Positions 60,067 through 64,000 of a DNA stretch of 64,000 nucleotides are shown one piece after another. Every line of letters begins with the position of its first letter. Position 1 is the first letter of the stretch. Below the pieces are notes generated by a model. That model was not told the DNA's origin. It saw only the letters and a program-made list of their open reading frames with translations, and did not search any database. Origin of the DNA: Mycobacterium sp. 236(2023) (GTDB taxonomy: Bacteria > Actinomycetota > Actinomycetes > Mycobacteriales > Mycobacteriaceae); contig NZ_JARSBP010000002.1 in NCBI RefSeq assembly GCF_029623955.1, positions 1,488,001 to 1,552,000 on the forward strand, in the 5' to 3' direction. Position numbers and translations under genes: made by a program.

Positions 60067-61908
60067 CTAGAACGCCGCCTCCGGCAACGCCATCAGATCG
60101 GCAGCATCGACGTCCTCGACGATCCGGCGCACCGCCGACAGCGGCGGCAGCATGTTGGCGGCGAAGAACGCCGCGGTCGCGATCTTGCCCTCGTAGAACG
60201 GGACGTCGCCGGCGCTGGGTCCGGCTTCCAGTGCCGCCTGCGCGACCCGGGCCTGATCGAGCAGGCGCCAGCCGATCAGCAGATCTCCGACAGCCAGCAG
60301 CAGGCGCACCGACACCAGGCCCACCTTGTAGATCTCCTCGGGATGTTCGGAGGCAGCCATCAGGTAGCCGGTCACCGCGGCCGTCATCGCCTGCACGTCC
60401 TCGAGCGCCGCGTGCAGCAGCATCGCCTGCGGTTTGAGGCGCGCATCGCACGACTCGATGGTCCGGGTGATCTGACTCGACACGTGGGCGAGCGCTTCGC
60501 CGCGGTCGCGAACGACCTTGCGGAAGAAGAAGTCCAGTGACTGGATCGCCGTCGTGCCCTCGTACAGCGAGTCGATTTTCGAGTCGCGGATGTACTGCTC
60601 GATCGGGTAGTCCTGCAGGAACCCCGAACCGCCGAGGGTCTGCAGCGATTCGGTCAGCATCTCGTAGGCGCGCTCGGAACCCACGCCTTTGACGATGGGC
60701 AGCAGCAGATCGTCGACACGGTGGGCCATCGACGCGTCGGCGCCCGACGTCTGCGCGGCCACGTCGGCGTTCTGGTGGGCGGCGGCGTACATGTACAGCG
60801 CCCGCAGCCCTTCGGCGTACGCCTTCTGTGTCAGCAGGCTGCGCCGCACGTCGGGGTGATGCAGGATCGTCACCCGCGGCGCCGTCTTGTCCGTCATCTG
60901 GGTCAGGTCGGAGCCCTGGACGCGTTCTGTGGCATAGGCCAGCGCGTTGAGATACCCCGTGGACAGCGTCCCCGCGGACTTGACACCGATCGTCATGCGG
61001 GCGTGCTCGATGACGGTGAACATCTGCGCGATGCCCTTGTGGACGTCACCGACGAGGTACCCGACGGCAGGCCTGCCGTGCGCGCCGAACGTGAGCTCGC
61101 AGGTGGGGGAGGACTTCAACCCCATCTTGTGTTCCAGGTTGGTGGTGTAGACGCCGTTGCGGTCGCCGAGCTCGAACGTCTCGGGATCGAACAGGATCTT
61201 CGGCACGTAGAACAGGCTCAGACCCTTGGTTCCCGGGCCCGCGCCCTCCGGCCGGGCCAGCACCAGGTGGAAGATGTTCTCGGCGGTGTCGCCGACGTCG
61301 CCGCCCGAGATGAAGCGCTTGACGCCCTCGATGTGCCACGTGCCGTCCGGCTGGGCGATCGCCTTGGCGCGCCCGGCCCCGACGTCGGAGCCGGCGTCGG
61401 CCTCGGTCAGCACCATCGTCGCCGCCCAGCCGCGCTCCAGGCCCTTGGCAGCCCAGATACGTTGTTGCTCAGTGCCTTCCACCGCCAGAGCGTGCGCCAT
61501 CGCCGGGCCGAGGGAGTGGAAGAAGGCCAGCGCGGGGTTCGCGCAGAAGAACATCTCGCCCAGTGCCCACATGAGAGGGGCGGGGGCAGGGACGCCGCCG
61601 ATCTCCTCGGAGATGCCGACGCGCCACCACTCGGCCTCTTTGACCGCCGCCACCGTCTTCTTGATCTCGTCGGACACGGTGATGCTGTGCGTCGCAGGGT
61701 CGAACACCGGTGGGTTGCGGTCGGCGTCGGCGAACGATGCGGCGATCGGCCCTTCGGCGAGTCGCGCGACCTCGTCGAGCATCGTGCGCGCGGTGTCGGC
61801 GTCGAGATCGCCGTAGCCACCGGCGTCGAGCACCTCGCCGAGGCGCAGCACCTCGAACAGGTTGAACGCGAGATCCCGGACGTTGGCGATGTAGTGACCC
61901 TGAGCCAT
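60067..61908 (-). CDS. FadE5-type acyl-CoA dehydrogenase
   Basis: A 613-residue acyl-CoA dehydrogenase of the long form (with an extra N-terminal helix domain and a C-terminal extension), which follows M. tuberculosis FadE5 (about 611 residues) closely as I recall it: [84 protein letters not shown] and [19 protein letters not shown] with the catalytic Glu. FadE5 accepts acyl-CoAs of many chain lengths. It heads a leftward unit with an SRPBCC protein, a thioesterase and an enone reductase. A long dyad lies 30 bases upstream. Confidence 0.92.
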   Translation of the reverse strand: MAQGHYIANVRDLAFNLFEVLRLGEVLDAGGYGDLDADTARTMLDEVARLAEGPIAASFADADRNPPVFDPATHSITVSDEIKKTVAAVKEAEWWRVGISEEIGGVPAPAPLMWALGEMFFCANPALAFFHSLGPAMAHALAVEGTEQQRIWAAKGLERGWAATMVLTEADAGSDVGAGRAKAIAQPDGTWHIEGVKRFISGGDVGDTAENIFHLVLARPEGAGPGTKGLSLFYVPKILFDPETFELGDRNGVYTTNLEHKMGLKSSPTCELTFGAHGRPAVGYLVGDVHKGIAQMFTVIEHARMTIGVKSAGTLSTGYLNALAYATERVQGSDLTQMTDKTAPRVTILHHPDVRRSLLTQKAYAEGLRALYMYAAAHQNADVAAQTSGADASMAHRVDDLLLPIVKGVGSERAYEMLTESLQTLGGSGFLQDYPIEQYIRDSKIDSLYEGTTAIQSLDFFFRKVVRDRGEALAHVSSQITRTIESCDARLKPQAMLLHAALEDVQAMTAAVTGYLMAASEHPEEIYKVGLVSVRLLLAVGDLLIGWRLLDQARVAQAALEAGPSAGDVPFYEGKIATAAFFAANMLPPLSAVRRIVEDVDAADLMALPEAAF

Positions 61909-61937
61909 GCGGGCCAGTGTGACGGCCCAGCAAATCC

Positions 61938-61982
61938 CTACGCAAGCGTAACCAGGGCAAACCTTCGGTTACGCAACCGTAG
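61938..61982. promoter_or_regulatory. Long imperfect inverted repeat upstream of the FadE5-type operon
   Basis: A 16-base arm (61938-61953) pairs with 61967-61982 except for three central bases; the spacer is 13 bases. Each arm contains its own dyad: TACGCAAGCGTA (61939-61950, perfect) and CGGTT-N4-AACCG (61966-61979, perfect). This hierarchical symmetry suggests two regulator dimers side by side, such as a TetR or GntR fatty-acid regulator. It lies between the FadE5-type start (61908) and the end of the DUF427 gene (62000). Confidence 0.55.
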
Positions 61983-61999
61983 GGTACGAGGTCACGCGG

Positions 62000-62707
62000 T
62001 TATACTCGGCATCCGCAGTCTTCGTACGCGGCAGATTCCGGGAGCTCCGCCAGGACCTCCACCTTCGTCTCGTCGAAACTCAGCAGACCCGCGATCGGCA
62101 GACTCTCTGGCAACGGGTTGTCATAGCTCCACGCCGCGTCCTCGATGATCGTCCCATCGACGACGACGCTCCAGTACGTCGCGTATCCCTTGTAGTTGCA
62201 GTAGCTCGTCGTGTCCGAGCGGCGGAGCGCGTCGGTGCGCACCAATGCAGGGCTGACGTAGAGACGTGGCGCCAGTGCGGTCTCGAACAGGATGACGGTG
62301 TCGACGGTGTCGACCAGCGTGGTGGCTCCGGTGCTCACGCGCAGCCCACGCGAGGTGGGCCGGCAGTCCACTCGGTGATACGGATTCGGCGGGTAGTGCA
62401 CGAGTTGCCGGCCTTCTTCGAGCCATGTGTCGACGGCTCCCCAGGGCACCACCGCGAAGTCGGGCGCCTCCGGGACCGGTTTGCTCGGGAGGTCGCCGAT
62501 GTCCGCGGCAGCGAACGCATAGCTCAGTGGCTCTCCCCGGCGGTGCACCATCAGGCCGTGCTCGGTGTCGATGACGGTACGGCCGTCCAGGATCGCCTGC
62601 ACCCGACGCGGATGCGGCTCTATGTAGACCACGTCGCCGGTCACGGGCGGTGACATCTGTCCAGCGCGGTCGCGGCTCAACGGCCCGCTCCCAGCCACCA
62701 GGCTCAT
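62000..62707 (-). CDS. DUF427 domain protein
   Basis: A 235-residue protein with two DUF427 beta-tent units. The signature is SYCNYKGYATYWSVVVDG near residues 165-182 (the family usually has SYCPYKG), followed by DAAWSYDNPLPE. An upstream half contains VYIEPHPRRVQAILDGRTVI and LVHYPPNPYHRVDC. Two terminal cysteines (EDCGCRV) are notable. The function of DUF427 proteins is unknown; they often sit near oxidative or F420-linked genes in actinobacteria. A copy of the regional operator lies about 90 bases upstream of the ATG. Confidence 0.85.
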   Translation of the reverse strand: MSLVAGSGPLSRDRAGQMSPPVTGDVVYIEPHPRRVQAILDGRTVIDTEHGLMVHRRGEPLSYAFAAADIGDLPSKPVPEAPDFAVVPWGAVDTWLEEGRQLVHYPPNPYHRVDCRPTSRGLRVSTGATTLVDTVDTVILFETALAPRLYVSPALVRTDALRRSDTTSYCNYKGYATYWSVVVDGTIIEDAAWSYDNPLPESLPIAGLLSFDETKVEVLAELPESAAYEDCGCRV

Positions 62708-62793
62708 CGAAACGTCCTGCTGGCAACAGTTTTCGTGCGAATCATTAGCCCCTCGACCTTTCCGTTGCCGGCGCAGTTGGTGATTCGGAACAG

Positions 62794-62821
62794 AGTTTAC
62801 AAACTATTCGCAGATTGTCAT
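62794..62821. promoter_or_regulatory. TKACA-N14-TGTAA operator between DUF427 and WS/DGAT genes
   Basis: Minus strand: ATGACA, 16 bases, TAAACT, giving TGACA-N14-TGTAA. The outer flank differs from the other copies (TAAACT in place of TAAAGC). It lies within the 272-base divergent region (62708-62979), which otherwise holds no gene or clear structure. Confidence 0.6.
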
Positions 62822-62979
62822 GGGCGACAGCATCGGGCGGCAGCCCCGGGTGCTGAGACTCTGCTAACAACTGGTGCCAGATCGGCCGATAGTCGTCGCA
62901 GGTTGGCAAGAATCGCTGGAATGGGTACAGCACATCAGCGCGTCGGTGACAGTGCCGGTGCCGACAGGGGGGTGGTCGG

Positions 62980-64000
62980 GTGAGACGACTCAATGGCGTC
63001 GACGTCATGATGCTGTACAGCGAGACGCCCGAAATCCATATGCACACCCTCAAGATCGGGATCCTCGACGTGTCGAGCCTCGGTCCGTTCGACTTCGACC
63101 GGTTCCGCAGGGCCGCCCTACCGCGGCTGCACGCCCTCGCTCCGCTGCGCTATCAATTGGTCGACATCCCGCTGAAGTTCCACCATCCGATGTGGGTGCA
63201 GAACGCCGAGATCGACGTCGACTATCACATCCGTCGCGCCCACGTCGCCGCCCCGGGCGGGCGCCGCGAACTCGATGAGTTGATCGGTGAGATAGCCGCC
63301 ACCCCGCTCGACCGCGACCATCCGCTGTGGGAAATGTACGTCGCAGATGGTTTGGCGGACAACAAGATTGCGGTCATCCACAAAGTTCACCACGTGCTGG
63401 CAGACGGCGTCGCGTCGGCCAACCAGCTGGCGATGGTGATCCAGCCTCGCGAACCTGAGATCGGAGGGCAGCTCGTCGGCGTGCCTTCCGACTCGACGGC
63501 GCGCAGTCACCTGCTCAAGGGTGCCGGCCGCGACCACCTGCGCCAGCTGCGGCGGCTGCCGAAACTCGTGGGCGAGACCGCAGCGGGCGTTTCGCGGGTG
63601 CGACGAAAGTCCAAGGAGCGCGGCGACAACCCCGACCTGGCGCGCAACTTCGCCCCGCCGCCGACATTCATCAACCACGTCGTCTCGCCGGGGCGGCGAT
63701 TCGCCACGGCGCCGCTGGCGCTGGCGGACGTCAAGGAGACGGCCAAGCATCTCGGTGTCACGCTCAACGACATCGTGCTCGCGACGGCGGCTGGGGCGCT
63801 GCGGGAGTTGCAGCTGCGCTACGACAGGCACGCGAACTCACCGTTGATCGCCGGGGTCCCGGTCAGCTTCAACCCGTCGCCCGAACGCCTCGTCGGCAAC
63901 GAATTCACCTATATGACACCGTCTCTGCCCGTTCACATCGACGACCCGTTGGAGCGCGTCAAGCTCACCGCGACGTCCACCGCCATCGCGAAGGAGAACC
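62980..64000 (+). CDS. Wax ester synthase/diacylglycerol acyltransferase (WS/DGAT), N-terminal part
   Basis: The reading frame starts at GTG 62980 (VRRLNGVDVMMLYSETPE) and runs off the right edge, so about 340 of some 460 residues are seen. The active-site motif is HHVLADG (H137, H138, D142), the HHxxxDG of WS/DGAT enzymes, and TPLDRDHPLWEMY, TLNDIVLATAAGALRE and PVSFN are family blocks. It esterifies fatty acyl-CoA with diacylglycerol or an alcohol to make storage lipid, at the inner membrane face. A copy of the regional operator in the divergent region links storage of acyl groups with the catabolic region. Confidence 0.92.
   Translation, partial: MRRLNGVDVMMLYSETPEIHMHTLKIGILDVSSLGPFDFDRFRRAALPRLHALAPLRYQLVDIPLKFHHPMWVQNAEIDVDYHIRRAHVAAPGGRRELDELIGEIAATPLDRDHPLWEMYVADGLADNKIAVIHKVHHVLADGVASANQLAMVIQPREPEIGGQLVGVPSDSTARSHLLKGAGRDHLRQLRRLPKLVGETAAGVSRVRRKSKERGDNPDLARNFAPPPTFINHVVSPGRRFATAPLALADVKETAKHLGVTLNDIVLATAAGALRELQLRYDRHANSPLIAGVPVSFNPSPERLVGNEFTYMTPSLPVHIDDPLERVKLTATSTAIAKEN

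Noticed and set aside
60721..62148. A 475-codon plus-strand open frame
   Set aside because: Antisense to the FadE5-type gene; composition is that of a shadow frame and no family motif appears.
37004..62821. Reading the repeated GTGACA-N16-TAAAGC words purely as a core promoter
   Set aside because: The spacing would fit -35/-10 elements for several copies, but the 38.9-kb, 37.6-kb and 55.6-kb copies show that dyad symmetry, including a compensated change, is what is conserved. A promoter overlap may exist as well.

Overview
The window is chromosomal DNA from a high-GC actinobacterium, almost certainly a non-tuberculous Mycobacterium/Mycolicibacterium-type species. The central block (yraN, comM/yifB, dprA, siderophore-interacting protein, xerC, M23 peptidase, rpsB, tsf, amiC, a MarR regulator, pyrH, frr, cdsA, rlmN) keeps the gene order I recall for M. 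tuberculosis Rv2898c to Rv2879c. F420-dependent oxidoreductases, a FadE5-type dehydrogenase, WS/DGAT, several P450s and many CoA enzymes also fit. I saw no tRNA, rRNA, CRISPR array or insertion sequence.

Layout. 1-4.4 kb: end of a CoA-transferase, a thioesterase, an unusual adenylation-carrier-membrane acyltransferase fusion, and a DUF1206 membrane protein. 4.5-10.9 kb: a tightly coupled operon for uptake and degradation of an unknown organic acid (lipoprotein binding protein, ATPase, two permeases of which one is frameshifted, class III CoA-transferase, HMG-CoA-lyase-like protein, GntR regulator). 10.9-34.7 kb: the conserved core, interrupted by accessory genes: a lactate-monooxygenase-like enzyme, an exopolysaccharide-type sugar phosphotransferase behind an AT-richer leader, an FtsX-type ABC system with an amine permease and copper amine oxidase, and a MarR/methyltransferase divergon.

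34.7-64 kb is a dense oxidative catabolic region: aldehyde dehydrogenase with two NTF2-like proteins, two related TetR regulators, phosphotransferase, CoA-transferase, P450 plus ferredoxin, thioesterase, SMP-30-type lactonase, then a coupled run of NIPSNAP-like protein, P450, alcohol dehydrogenase, HpcH aldolase, SDR, Baeyer-Villiger-type monooxygenase and esterase, followed by SRPBCC proteins, acyl-CoA dehydrogenases, F420-type oxidoreductases, a third TetR, another thioesterase and a FadE5-type operon. The order of chemistry suggests hydroxylation, oxidation to a ketone, oxygen insertion to an ester or lactone, hydrolysis, CoA activation and beta-oxidation of a cyclic or branched hydrophobic substrate; the substrate itself cannot be read from the sequence.

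The most striking signal is an inverted repeat of the form TKACA-N14-TGTAA, always with the same spacing, found at least seven times between 37.0 and 62.8 kb, with an eighth compensated variant (TTACG-N14-CGTAA) in front of one TetR gene. It precedes or separates most transcription units of the catabolic region and looks like the operator of a local TetR regulon.
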